Notes under the pieces: generated by a model
Told to the model about the DNA's origin: nothing
Databases searched by the model: none
What the model saw: the letters and a program-made list of their open reading frames with translations, nothing else
Made by a program: the position numbers and the translations under genes
Source: Brevipalpus yothersi
Lineage: Eukaryota; Arthropoda; Arachnida; Trombidiformes; Tenuipalpidae
Direction: 5' to 3'
NCBI GenBank assembly: GCA_003956705.1
Contig: QZCP01000556.1
Coordinates: 455,163 to 519,162 of the forward strand
Length of the DNA: 64,000 nucleotides
Part shown: positions 49,801 to 63,624 of the stretch, piece after piece
How the letters are laid out: every line of letters begins with the position of its first letter
Position numbering within the stretch: the stretch's first letter is position 1

Positions 49801-52704
49801 TACACATACATACACATACAATCCAGTTAACAATACTGTATGGCTTCAAGAATTGGACATGAATGGCCTGATCACTTTAAGCCTCTGTGTATTCTCTCTC
49901 TTTCTTTCCTCTCCTCTGTACTCATTCTCTCTTTCTCTGTCCTCTAACTTCCACTTGAAGAAATGCTCAGCCCAATGGCCACTTAAGCCTACCCATTGAC
50001 TTCCAGACTGACCATTGTGACTTGACCATTCTTTCTTCTCTCCCTTCCTTTGCTCCTCAAATGACTTCATTAAACAGTTTCTCTCTTCTTATTCTTCTTC
50101 ATCTATTTCGCTCTCATTTCATCTGTAGATATATATGCTGTTTTGCTGTGTGTGTTGATGAACTTGCACACTCAATTGCAAATCACATGGGCCAAGTACT
50201 TTCATTGATGAAGATTTTGATTGTTTGAGGATGAGCTCGATGCGAATAATGGTAATTCATCAATGAGAGCAGTTTGTTGTTTCTTCATCGATTTAGGATC
50301 CAATTCTTGAATACCGGAATACCGGAATAATAACAATGATTGTGATATTTGATGCTGAAAATATTGTTGCACAAAAATTTCTCAAGGATCTAACAATGCT
50401 TCAAATATTTACTATCAAATTGTTTCTAAATGTCTTTTGGCAACCTTGTTTGATGCCTCATTCCGACATCATCAAATGCGCAAAAAGTAATGCTCTCAAT
50501 GAGAATTTCAATGTTCATGAAAATACCTTGAGATGAAGAGGAAGCGAATCTTCGATTCCACTTTCACTTCATTCCTTCATCCTTCTTCTTCTCTTTCTCT
50601 CTCTTTCTCTCTCTGCTTTGCTCCGAAAAAGATCTGCTCAAATCTCATCCGTCTTCCACCAAGTTGATGAGACTCCGCCTTGTCAGCATCTTTAAGTCAT
50701 GCGCGGATGATCACAGACTCCGCATCCTTGGCCAATGTTTTTCCCTATCTTTATCATCAACCTCCAAACGCTTTCTATCTATCCATTTCCCCCTTTTTTC
50801 ATCTCCTTTCCTCTACTAATCATCCTTATCATCATACATTCTTACTTTTCTCTCTCACTATTTGGCAACATTTTCAACCTCCCCTCTATTTTTTTTCTCT
50901 CTCTCTCTCTCTCTTTCATTCACTTTCACATGTATAAACCCTGAAAACTTGCCTAAAAATCGACCTTATCATTCGGCTCATTAAGCATGCCATTTTGCTT
51001 CACTTTTGATTAAGTCACCTTCTATTGGCTCCACTTTTCTTTCCATCATTTCATTTCCATTTATCATGCTCTATCTATGTCCACACATGGATTTTGCTTT
51101 CTCTCTCCTGATCTTTTGCTCTCTCTCTCTTTCTCTCTCTCTCTCTCTTCCTCTGGCCTCGCTCTACTAGGCCGTGATTCGCGCTTCCTTCCTTTCTCTC
51201 TCTCTCTTTCATTCATTCATTTGCTCTGTTCTCATCTACTCCACTTTGGCCTGAAACATTTTGCCACAAAACATGACACGCTCTCTCTTTTCCAATGGCT
51301 TTAGCACCATCTCAGCACTCACTGTGGAAACCTCTTGGCAGGCCATTCATGATCGGGTTCGCCCAGGTCATTGAGCATTTTAACGATAAATTTCAATAGT
51401 ATCAGTGAGAGAGAGAGAGAGAATGTTTCACACTCACCAGAGGCGCTTCTATGCCTGTGAACAGTAGCTCACAGTATTACTGACTGAGAAAAGAATATTC
51501 ATGTACATGTATATGAATCAGTCAAGAATGAGGGTTATATTTTGCACGTTTCGAAGCTTTCCCTTCTCTCTCTCTCGATGACTGTATAACTAACCTATCT
51601 GAATATATACACTCACACACAGAAGTGTTCTTTGTGAATGGTGAAACTATTCTCTCTCTCTCTCCATGAAAGTCATATACTGAACAAAAGGAGCCATTTT
51701 AAGTGAAACCTAGAGTCAAGAGAGAAAGAGAGAAAGCTCATGTCAGTAGCAAAAGAGAGAGAGAGGCTATGAAAGGACAACATTCAAGAGCAGGAAGAGA
51801 GAGAGAGAGAGAGAGAAGAGTAAAAGAGTCAGTAGAAGACATGTTAGAGTGTCCAATACAAACGAAAAACGAGCAATTTTAAACACAATTGAGCGATGCA
51901 TGTTAACTTTGGAGAGGACCCATTCATCGAGAATGGAAAAAGAAAGAGAGAGAGAGAAAGAGAAAGAGAAAAAGATACTTTCGTACTGCTTCAGGATGAA
52001 GAATCGACTTCGGCACACTGGATAGAGAGATTCAATGTAAGCTTGACGAGAGAGAGGAGAGAACATGTATCGTTAATGGTTCTACAATTCTAGGGATAAA
52101 AAAGATATCAATATTGAGTAGTAGTCGAAAAGTGAAAGGAAGAGAAAGAGAGAGAGAGAGAAAGTAGTGAGGCTCTCAGATCAGTGATGAGAGGACCAAA
52201 GGAAGAGAGAAAGAGAGAAAATCGAATGGATGAACCATGAAAAGGTTGTTTCTGAAGTATCATTTCACACTTGCATGGACGCTACTCAATACTATGGCCC
52301 CAGTGTGAGGCCACTTTTCACTTACTCTTTTTTCTCTCTGATCCGAATCAAATCAGCCATTAATATCACTCTAATTATCCAGATCTTATCTCCTCCTTCT
52401 TCTTTCTTGCCCTCCTTCATGGTGGAATCGATTTCATTGGACAGATGGTCTACTTCCATTGGGTTGTATGTACATCATGGTATAGGATATACACCTCAAT
52501 ACATGTTTCCAGATTATATCTGGATACTTCACAAAGTGGCTTCTCTCTCTCACTCAAGATTATCCTTCAAAAATAGTTAAGCTAGGCTAATCTGACTATA
52601 AGCTCATAGTATAAGCTCATAGTAAGGGGGTGGTTATCATGTTTTGTGGACTTGGGAGGAAGCAAAAAAAGATGAAGTAAAAGATTCTGGGAAGTGTATT
52701 CCCG

Positions 52705-52760
<56 letters not shown>

Positions 52761-54550
52761 GGGATGTAAAGCGTTCGGCTTCCATCCATCTGAAACAATT
52801 TGCTTCAAGTGAAGCTGGAGATGAACAGTGAAGATAATCGGTGCCAAAGTGAAATAGGATCTTAAACAGACTGGATATCATGTTTCGGTATGACCAGTGA
52901 AAATAGTTTTTCTAACACACACACACACACAACATACAACTCAAATCAAATGTGGCAGAAGCACGCTGTGAATACTGTCAAACATTATCATCATGAATAC
53001 ACACACATATACACATTTTACTACTCTACTTTCATGCATAATAATGTGGATGATAAGATGATTCCTCTCCATCTTTTCTCATCATCATGTCTTATTTGTA
53101 AACCAGGCAATTATCTCACTTGTTCCTCTCACCTTCGCTCTTTCTCTCAGCCTCCCCAGTGTTACTGGTCAGTCTCAGGGTGTCCACTCACATGAACAGT
53201 TACTTATTTCACAAATTATGGCTTCATTTATCTACTTGATGAGCCTGTTTATTCACTTGAACACACACATACATACATTTAACTACTTACATGCGACCAC
53301 AAAGTAGCCAGTGGTCAAGGCTGGACTAGATCATTTGGAAAAGTGTTTTTTTCTCCCTACTACTGTATTCTTAGATGATGTTGGAACACACACACACACA
53401 TTCACTTGTCATCATCATGATGATGATCTGGAAGATGTAATTGACACACACACGCACACGAGTCTTGAGCTTGTAAGCGATGTGTAAGGATAGATAAGAG
53501 ATGAAGAACAGAGAGAAGATGAGTTCTTTTTATCTTATCATATTTTTTTTGATGATGATATGTGTTTCAAGATTTATTTTTCAAAGTGTATTTATTCTAA
53601 TTTGTAAGGAACTCTTTCTCTTGTTCAAAATGTAAGCTATTATCATTGCTCCTAATGATATGCATAGTCATTATGTGGGTATCAAAAATAAATCTGTAAG
53701 ATTCACCTACTTGCGACATCATCAATTCACCTAAAAAAGTTTGAAAACAAGACATTCACAAGATTTAAGGTCATACTAATGAACATCACCAGCTTTTAGG
53801 GAACGTATTATAAATACTTCGTCTGATGTACCAATACTTTTGGGTTTATCTGACATTCAAAATTTTGCAAGAAAAGACTTGACTCATGCCACCAAATGAA
53901 TGATGCAAATCTAGACCGAATCAATTAGTTTAAGAAAAAAATCTAAACTAGATGGAGTAGAAAGCATCCAGATTTAAAGGATTAGAAGAATCGCTCAATC
54001 TCAAGTTAATCAACTCTATGATAACCACAAATAAGTGTACTCAACTCGAAGAGTAAGCAAATATTGGTCCTCAAACAGTGTCAATGTAAAGTCAATCATG
54101 TTCAATTCATAGACTCACACACACACACATATCCACATTCACATGTACTCGAGTGTTGCTCAAAGCTTTGAGCATCTATCAGCAGCACACACCGAACGTC
54201 AGCCACTTTTGAGTCTCTCTCTTCTTCTCCTATTCAGGCCACTCTGTAACGGTTTCCAGCTCTATGGACTATATGGGCTATATATTGCTAGTCCCTTTTT
54301 TTCTCTCCATGTGTTTGCCTGTGGGTTGACTTTTCTCTCTCTCTCTCGTTCTCTTTCTTTCTCTACCAGTGAACAGAGTTGACACGCTAGTCTATTTAAT
54401 TGTAGTTGAGTGTGTATGTGAGAGGCGTCAAAATGAATCGCTACCGTTCGGTCAATCCGCTCCATCATTTATTTCTCATTCACTTCATGCCTTTGCTATT
54501 CTGATTCTTTTTCCTCGATTTTCTCTCTCTCTCCATGTTCTTCTTCCAGC

Positions 54551-54634
<84 letters not shown>

Positions 54635-57251
54635 GAGTGATCGGAAAAGCCCATGCTTCAATTCATGTGCATCCAATCTTTTTATCCGTTTTCATCTCTT
54701 TCTTTTCATGAAAAATGACCCAAACAACATGGACTAGTAAAGAACTTTTTTGCTCTCTCCTCTCGAATTTTTCTTTACTTCAAGAGAGACTTCTTATTCT
54801 CAATGAACATGTCTTCATATTGCATGTCAATCGTGAAGCCACATTGAATACATAAATTGTGTATGTTGAACAGTGAATCAAAAGTCTCTCAATCTTATTG
54901 CTAGTCCGTGAAAATGTATTCTCTAGAATACACCATAAGACCACTTTGATTCATGGCGAGAATATTCATCTTCCAAGCATATCGGAAAATGAATTACACG
55001 CACTGGAACTCAAATCTATGCATGACTAATGGCAATCGATTCTTTATATAAGTACATAAAAATCATCAACTTAGTTTTGGAAAAGATGATGATTATTTTT
55101 TTCGATTAACGTTATTTTTTCAAGTTTTGTTCATCACAATATGAATATGATGCAATCAAAAATTCAGCCAAGAAAAGCTACTCACTTTCAATATGATTCT
55201 CATTTGGTGATGGATTCTTTCTTTTCTGATGTCTTTGACGATCTTCTATACCTAATATTCCATTAATCGAATATGTTGCCGCTGTTGGTGTTGTTTGCTG
55301 TTGATTTGCATTCACAATCACAGATGTTGCATTATTTGGCTGAGATGGTGATATAGCCGAATTGGTATTTTGATTACTATTCGAATTATGATTACTGATA
55401 CAATGTTTAGCTTTTTCAGCTGCTTTATTACGAACAATCCTATAAAAGTGAACAGAGAAAAGACAGAGTAAAAAACAGATCCAGATCATTAGAAAAAAAT
55501 ATCAAAACAAATTGTGATCAAACAAATCATGTCTAAATTTGTATTGACTCTCTAAAACCACCCACGAATCACTCTGATTATAGTGTACATAAATATAAGC
55601 ACACATATTCCCATTGATCCTCATGAAAATCCGACCACTTTATGTATTGATGATGATAATAAAGTAGAGACATGTTGTGGAGTCATTCAAAGGGCCACTA
55701 AGTGGGTGAAAATCCCCTATTTTATCAGATTAAGGCCAGAAAAGTATTCTTTTCATGGAAGATTCTCTTCTACTATTCTGTTCGCCTTATAAGTAAGCCA
55801 CTTGAGTATATCTCTCTTCCGAACACACATATACTCAATTGGATTATTTTGTGGAATACAATCCATTATATGGCCAATATTGGGTGATAATATTACTGCT
55901 GTCACATATTATCAAGCCTACAAAATCTGTTTTATTGAACACATTTTGAGATCTTGTCTTCCTCTTTCCTACTATCCATCTTTCCATCTCAATCACATAA
56001 TCTATGGGGATCATTATCTGATTTTAATTCTCAGCTCGATAATATGCTTCCCAAAAGCGTATGTCTACAGGGATGTGGTCAAATTTTTGAGGTCCTGTGT
56101 GTTTGCAAGTGTCAAATTGAATTGATCGTGATGACCCGGGAGGACTTGTCTAGCATGATAATATTTTAGCATATTTTCGACTTACCTATTTATAGATGAA
56201 ACTGAAGGTATATTATCTGCATCACAAATACCATCGGACAATAGTTTGTCTCGAATTTCCCAGGCAAACATGGTTGGATTCAATTTTTTGTAGCTAGCAA
56301 TTGCATCTACTACCTTTGGTGTGGCTACTTTTGGTTTACTTCCACCAATAACTCCGGGCTTAATTGATCCAGTTTCATAATATCTGGGAATGAAAAAGAT
56401 TGAGCATGAGAAAGTAGAATTGAGATCAGTGTCTTGAATTCTTTGTCATAAAGTATTGAAAAAATCTGAATATTACTGTATTTAGTACACATGAAATTCG
56501 ATACATTTTGGATGAGTCACAATCCTCGCTGACTTTCCCTCTCATTTGCATTTTATCATCAAACATGTTCTGAAATTATATCGATGAATGAGTTCAAATC
56601 ATCCGAATTATTTCCGCTTCCATCATGCAGCATGTCTAGTTGGGTACTTAGTGAGGGAAAGAGAGAGAAAAGAGGAAAGAAGATATCACCAAAATTTGTG
56701 GCCCATGAAGTTCGGTCTTATATTTACATGGGGAACAGAATAGATGTTATCATGAAAATATCTAGAATCACTAGCATCTTTTCCTGAAACCTCTGGTGCT
56801 CATCACTTTTCTGCATCATTCAATTGCTCTTGTTCTCATGTGTAATTTGAACAGTTCACATAAGATACTCTTCCACAAAGCTTCATCAATGAATAACATT
56901 TTGACATAAAATCTTGACTTTGGTTACATTTTGATGATACGAATGAGGTGCTATCATGAGTTCACCATTGGCAGAACTTCAGTTGGACTACTGTTTCAAG
57001 CCACAGATAAAAGAGAAAGAGAGAGAGAGAAAGATGTGAATACAGATAAAGACTAGTCACCCAAAAGAAAAGTGTATCAAGAGGAGAAAAGAGAAAGAAG
57101 ATGAAGCAGTAGCATCATTTTTATCATTATCCTCATCTTTCTTGTATCTTCATTCCTTCACTCACATACTCACTCATATTCACAAAGAGCCTCTCTGTAC
57201 TCGGTCGGCATAATTATACAGGAATAAACATGCATCTTATATGCATATTGA

Positions 57252-57314
<63 letters not shown>

Positions 57315-57631
57315 CTTCGCCGTCTATCATCCAGCATCTTCTTGCTTACATCCTAGCTTTCATCCTCCTCTTTTTCCTCTACATCCGCATCACTTGATCC
57401 TCTTTCTTATTCTCTCTTTTTCCTTTATCAGGTTTACCAAGCTCTATCCTCTTTCCTTACTGTAGCTCTACTCGTCATGCTTAATTGCAATTTTAAACGT
57501 TATTCTATGCTTCACTTAAACAGAGACATGCAAATTTTGTGTCTATACTGGTTGACTTGACCTTTTTTTCTCACTTTTTTCCTAAATTTTGAAAATATTT
57601 TTCCAAGGCCAAATACGAAAGATATACGCAC

Positions 57632-57662
<31 letters not shown>

Positions 57663-58897
57663 CAGGCACATCCATCAGCTGAGGACATTTGAAACATACA
57701 TTTTGAACCATGTAATCTCTCAACACTTGAAATGTCTATGCTACAGTGTTCACTTACAAGTATTTCCACCGAGAATGACATGCCGACAATTGTATAAGGT
57801 CATTTCGTGATGTGACGAATCGAATATGACAGACATACACACATATACACTCTGACATGAACTTTGACATGGCTCTCTTCCTCTGTAAACTTACCTTCCC
57901 AAAATTTTGGACACACAACCATGTGATACTCGAAGTTGGCGCGAGATATCACAAGGTCGAACTCCTTGATGGGCCAATTCGACAATCTGTTGTCGAACCA
58001 TATCGGGCAAAGGTCGACCATTGACAAACACACCACCGAGTTGATTGATGCCTCCATGACCTGAAGTTGTATAGATGAAAAGAAAATAAGAGGAGGTTAG
58101 ATGATCAGGTAATATTCTGAGTATGAGATGATAGGAAGAAAAGGATAAAGAAAGAGAGAGAGAGAAAGGAAAAAAATCTGTAATTGAAATAACACGAAGT
58201 TCTTATAGGATGAAAGAGGATAAACAGATTTACAGACATACGAGCACATATGAAATTATGATAATGGCTAGATGATGGAGTGGGAAGATGTACAAGGAGG
58301 AGGGGGAGGAGGAGGAGGAGGAAGAGAAGGCAGAGCGCAAGCTAGCTGATTTAGTTGGATGCATGAATCGAATAGTGGCATGAATGATACATGATTGTGA
58401 TGAAAAGGGCAGATACACCAGAGAGATAGGAAAATGTAATAATGAAAGCAAAAGATCAGGTAAAAATGGCCATTGATGGGAGTGGTGAGGTTCACTCTTC
58501 ATCAGTTTATCTATTTGTTCATTCAATGGTATATAATAGAGACAGAGACAGAGAGAAGAACACAGACACATTTCATTGTTAGAAATAGTGAAGAAATTGT
58601 AGTATATTTGATCATCATCAACATCGAACTGATAGTTTATTTATTCGTAAGATGCTAGATTGTATCGGTGTATTGATGGAATTCTTAAGATGATTTATGA
58701 AATTCTCAACAGGAGTTCAGACAAAAAAGTAGAAGATCTCTCTGAATTGAAAATTGAAAGGGTTTCAGCTATATAGAAATTCTTCAGCCAAAAGAGAGGA
58801 TTTTCAAAAATCATGGTAAAAGTTGGAGAGGTTGATGACCTCCCAGTATACATCAAGATGACCGGAACTTTTCGGTGACTGATGGGAAATTGAAAAG

Positions 58898-58939
<42 letters not shown>

Positions 58940-60322
58940 AAATGCTGGCACATAGATTGACGGGATAAAATATTTCGGCTTCCCATTGGCAAGTGAATAG
59001 CCCTTCTAAACTTGGGAATCAAATCAAAATATTGGACAAGGTAGTAGGCTGATTGCCCATCGATTGGTGTTGATGCCACAATCGATTGCCGCCAAGTCAA
59101 AGTTAAATCAGATGAAGAGAGATGAAAAAATTCTACTTTTTGAGCGGGAAAAAGATTTTGGCACAAAAAGTTCTCAGGAAAAAGAAGAGCAGCTTAACAT
59201 TTTGGCGGAGAATATGAACACTTCACTTAAATTGATGGGAGTGCTAATGCATGAGAGTCATTGAGAAATACGATTTTCTCTTCTCTACCTTCAAGTAGAT
59301 CATCAGAATCATCAGAATCATCTCTCTAAGATCATTTTTGATCATGATTATGGCAGTGTTGATCATCATTTTCTTCCTCTTTCTATCACACACATTTTTT
59401 TCCACCTCTATCAAGGTTCCTCTCTTCTCTCTATTTTGACTATTTTTATGTGGTGTGTGTGTATGTGTGTATGTTATTTATGACTTTTTCATCAACTATT
59501 TTTTATCATCATTCATTTCAGAAAATTTCATCTGACTTTCATCCATAAAATTTGATCATTTCAATAAACCTGTTCACTACCTCACAAACCTATATATTTC
59601 GACATTATGAGAGAGTCTTGGAAAATTTTCCAGGGCATCCATTGTCAACCGACAAAATACGATGAATATGAATTTTCATGAGAATCTTGATCACAAGCAT
59701 CAAACAGATTTGACGATATGTAGATCATCATGACATGAGATTATATCTCACACATGCATGAGAAGTTGAATATCAGTGGCAGTAGTAGTAGTAATTGTTG
59801 ATGTTATTGTTGTTCACAGAAATGAATCAATCGGATTGATTGAAGATGAAGGTGAGAATCAATATCAATATCCTTTCATGATATCATCATGAAATTCAGA
59901 AGGGGGAAAAAATGAAGCCAATCGGTCTGCTTCATTTCGCTTGATGTGGCGAGCAGCCATGAGGAATGGTCCGGAAAATGGTTTCACTGGAAGCATCAAT
60001 GGCCGCACGATTCGCTTTCAATTATAATGTTTATACAGATCATGAGTGTAGATAGATAGATTTATATACAAGTTTCATCATGAAGGTGTGAAAGTGATCA
60101 AAAAATGAACCAGATTGATAGTCAAGAGGAGGGGGGGAAGCATATGGTGATTCAATTTCAACGTACACAGAGACTCATCACCATGGTTCAATGATCAGAA
60201 TTTTGACCACTCAAAGGAGAAGAGAGGCTGAAAAAATTCTTCCTAAACCCTGGAAACTTACTTTGGCATGAATAATATTCCATCATGGAAGCATTATAAC
60301 GATAGGCAGTCGATAGATCCAT
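42300..60322 (-). CDS. sv: Pax2/5/8 (shaven) paired-domain transcription factor
   Basis: Eight coding exons: 60322-60262, 58060-57895, 56383-56186, 55439-55186, 48875-48725, 47080-46878, 44108-43899, 42442-42300. Phases close to 461 codons plus stop. The start ACCATGG (MDLSTAYRYN) is strong. Residues 21-148 form a complete paired domain (SHGGINQLGGVFVNGRPLPD, RYYETGSIKPGVIGGSKPKV, NPTMFAWEIRDKLL, PSVSSINRIVR). The octapeptide YSINGILG at 198-205 binds Groucho-type corepressors and, with no full homeodomain, places it in the Pax2/5/8 group. Residues 227 to the end are Ser/Asn/Gln-rich and finish with a Tyr/Ala/Pro-rich tail (YYAAYHQAAYGYPTYTYPA), as in the C-terminal activation region of the family. 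I see no remnant of homeodomain helix 1. The last intron uses a GC donor (CAAG|GCAAGT). Introns are long (up to 6.3 kb). In arthropods the gene acts in the nucleus in sensory-organ and eye development. Confidence 0.95.
42774..42843. repeat. (GA)n microsatellite in Pax intron 7
   Basis: A pure GA tract of about 70 bp, one of the longest in the window, in the last Pax intron. Confidence 0.97.
44991..45027. repeat. (GA)n microsatellite in Pax intron 6
   Basis: A pure GA tract of about 37 bp within a purine-rich 500-bp stretch on the plus strand. Confidence 0.95.
46779..46828. repeat. (GA)n microsatellite next to Pax exon 6
   Basis: A pure GA tract of about 50 bp beginning 50 bp beyond the exon-6 donor. 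A short (GATA)n run stands beside it near 46747-46762. On the transcript it is a CU tract. Confidence 0.96.
52706..52758. repeat. (CT)n microsatellite in Pax intron 4
   Basis: A pure CT tract of about 53 bp in the 6.3-kb intron. It is complementary to the GA tract at 54553-54629 in the same intron. Confidence 0.96.
54553..54629. repeat. (GA)n microsatellite in Pax intron 4
   Basis: A pure GA tract of about 77 bp, the complement of the CT tract 1.8 kb away in the same intron. Confidence 0.97.
57254..57311. repeat. (GA)n microsatellite in Pax intron 2
   Basis: A pure GA tract of about 58 bp between the two paired-domain exons. A shorter GA tract lies at about 57637-57662. Confidence 0.96.
58902..58938. 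repeat. (CT)n microsatellite in Pax intron 1
   Basis: A pure CT tract of about 37 bp in the first coding intron. Confidence 0.95.
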
Positions 60323-62237
60323 GGTAAATACACACACAAACACAAAAAAAACAGATACACACACACGTATACAGAGAGAAAAACAGAGAGAGTAAAACTT
60401 GGATGTAATCGTTGAGATGGAAGATTTTCTCACTACACCGACTGACTTGATGATTAGTCAAAAATGATTAAGATTGGCACCAAAAATGAGATGAAGATTA
60501 AAGTAGGAGAGAGAATTTTTTCTTCCTCTTTGACTATGTGGAAGAGTTAAGATCACAAACGAAGAGAGGACAGAAAAAGTATAGTAGTAGGTAAAACATT
60601 TCTAATGAACATGCCGGCAAACTGAGTGTATAACATTGCTAGGATCCCGATTGTTTATCATGTTGCTTGTGTCATCATCATAATGAGATAGACAAAGTGA
60701 AGTAGAAGAGTTGAGGAGAATAGAGAGAGAGGAGAGAAAAAAAAGATGACGAAGAAGAAGATGAGGATGAAGAATAAGTAGATGAGGAAGAAGAAAAATA
60801 GGAAGATGAAAGGAAGACAAATCCGAGAGATGAGGTAGAAAAGCTCACTGGATCCATTGGTAAAAGTGAGACTCTGTTAAGCTTTTACCCTATAAAAGTT
60901 CTCTCTCTCATATACACACATAGCTCGAACTTGGCTGAGCTAGTTCGAGTTCTAATTTGCAAACTTCGAAGTTCTAGTTTTGTTCACTGTGTGCTGCCAT
61001 CTTCTATTATATACCGGTAATGTTCAGTCCGTAAAGTTCGAGCTTCCATAATTCGAAAACATCTCAAATTGATTAGTGATTGAAAAGATGTAAAAAATTT
61101 ACCAGAAAAAATGTCTAGCTTCCTGTATTGGCTAATTAATTAGGAAATATTTTAGATATCAATTTTGAGCATGTGGACTATTTGGAAGTGGTGTTCGATA
61201 AACTTAGATAAATGACAATAAATTCCTTACAATCACAATCATGTTCGATTAGAATAGAGGAAAGAATTTTATCATCAAATGACAATGTGTCCAACAGAAC
61301 GCATTTCATGGACTGATAGATTCGATGAGAATGTGTATCTTTTGTGATTCAATTTTTCACCTCCCAACATTTCCCACTTTAATTTCAATCAGGTTAAGTA
61401 TGACCACATTTTGGTGAGAGATAAAGAGAATAGCAACTCAAATTCATACCCATTGATTATTGTTATAATTTGATCATTAAGTACATTTCAATTGATTCAA
61501 AAAATATAATTCTTTCACTTTCTCTTTCTCTCTCTCTCCCTTTTTTCCAGTGATCAGTGATATGTATGATAGTAGTAGACTTGAATTCACATGATTCATG
61601 AATGGGCATGAAGTGATGATGATAGTGAATTGAACGGATCATTCCATTCACTTTTGCTTACTAGATAGGCTTCACAGCGTCTGAATTCGCACACACAATC
61701 ATTGGCTGGTATGTGTTTGCTTGGTTGATTGCTATCGATCGATGAGCGAATAAGTAGAAGTGCCCAGCATAACACACATACTGTATACTGAGAAGGTGAA
61801 AAATAGATTCAGTGGAACATTTGATTTTGATACATTTGAACATAATTAATGATCTTCCTCTGCTCTTTTTTTCCGTACGAAAAGTATGAGAGGAGTCAAA
61901 TTGGTGAATTAGTGAACAATTAAAGGTATCCATATCATGATAGCCACATAAGCTGCAATCCGTTAGTGTTATGAGGAGAAAAACATTTCCTCCCATAGAT
62001 ACACTCGATAGGTCTATATCTCAGAAATTTTTTTTCTTCTCCATTCCTTCAATCAACTGTTTTCATTACTTTTTATCATGATGAGATGGGTTACTACTGC
62101 TACTGTACATTGTATATAGGAGACTCATAATGCTACCAGAAAAATCGGTGGCATATCACAGTTGAGCGAATACACACCAGCAGCAAATCATTGAAGCTTT
62201 TTTTCTTCATCATGATTCCATTTACAACAACCGGTTC

Positions 62238-62273
62238 AAAACTACTACTACTACTACTACTACTACTATTACT
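62238..62273. repeat. (ACT)n trinucleotide repeat
   Basis: About eleven ACT units with one ATT interruption, followed about 60 bp later by a short CTAT-type tetranucleotide repeat. Confidence 0.9.
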
Positions 62274-63566
62274 ATACTTTGAAGGCTCTCAGGATGTGTT
62301 GCTCATTGAATGAACCAAATTAACTGGTTCTATCCATCTATCCATCTACCTATCTATCTATCTACATCTACCTCTTCTCCCAGTCGTCATCACTGATTGC
62401 AAGCCATCATGATTGTCATCGAGGCCAATGGAATTGCTGTTGTCAAAATGAGAAGGTATACAAGTGAGAGATGGAGATAGAGAGAAGTAAAAAAAGAATG
62501 TTAGGGTGAACACTACTGAATGTGTATGTGATGAAAAGTTTTTGATTTTGTCAAGCTGAAGAGAGAGAAGGAGGAGGAGGAAGGATTGAAGGGGGGTGTA
62601 AGTTGAAAATAATTCATGGCCTAAACAATTATGATGATGGAATTGGAGGACATTTTCATACATAATTAGTTGCTGATTGTGTGTGATTCTAAGCTGTCAT
62701 TCATTTAGTGAGCTTGGAGGATATTTATATTCATATATATATATTTACAATCATACATATCTATAAGTATGTTCATTTTGAACATTCTTCATCAGACTTG
62801 AGGCTCAATTCGATCTTTTTTGAGTTTTCGAAAAGTCAAAAACGGAAGCTTGAAGGCCAAAGTGGAGAAAAAACAAAGTACACACGTTTTTGTCGCCTTT
62901 TTGGCTCTTAATGTGTTGGGTTTTGTGAAAAATGATAGATATATATACACAGTATTGAGGCGGTTTCACAAGTGTCCTTAGAAAATTTTTTGGCCTCAAT
63001 GAATGTCGGTTTTGATGGAAAAGATAATGTATTGGATGAAAAATTCGCATCCAGGAATTGGAATTGGTAAGGCAATTAGTTAGCAGAATATCGAGAATAT
63101 AAGAGCGAATCTGAAGAAAAGAAACTTACTCGTTTCCTGATACAATGTATATTACATTATTGTGTGTAATGAATGTATCGAAAGCCAATAAGAATTTGAA
63201 TTGATAAAAATTGAATTAGCTCGAATATATGCAATCCAATAAGAATGTCATGTTTAGGTGAACGATCAAATACAATTTAATGGCAAAAACAAAGCAATGA
63301 ATTGAGTCAAAGAGAAGAAGAAGAAGAAATTGCATTTCGTTGACCTGAGAAAGAGAGAGAAAGAGAAAGAAGATTCCATGAACCATTGAGAAGCTGTCTT
63401 GAATTGTATATGCTCTTGGGCCATAAAAATTTTTCTCTCTTGCTCAAAAATTGAACAATAAATAGCATACATTATGATGTAGATAATTATTGGTAAAGTT
63501 CTACTTTGAGAAGCGATATTATGAGAGAAAATAAGTCCTCAAAAATTGGACATCTTTATTCCTTGT

Positions 63567-63569
<3 letters not shown>

Positions 63570-63620
<51 letters not shown>
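63570..63620. repeat. (CT)n microsatellite
   Basis: A pure CT tract of about 51 bp near the right edge of the window, upstream of Pax. Confidence 0.96.

Positions 63621-63624
<4 letters not shown>

Larger units (their letters stand above)
48876..55185 (-). other. Pax intron 4 (6.3 kb)
   Basis: This is the longest Pax intron, between the exon with the octapeptide and the Ser/Asn-rich exon. A family-typical homeodomain-remnant exon would be expected near here, but I find no minus-strand frame resembling one. It holds two complementary GA/CT tracts and pyrimidine-rich segments at 50560-51300. No nested gene is seen. Confidence 0.6.
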
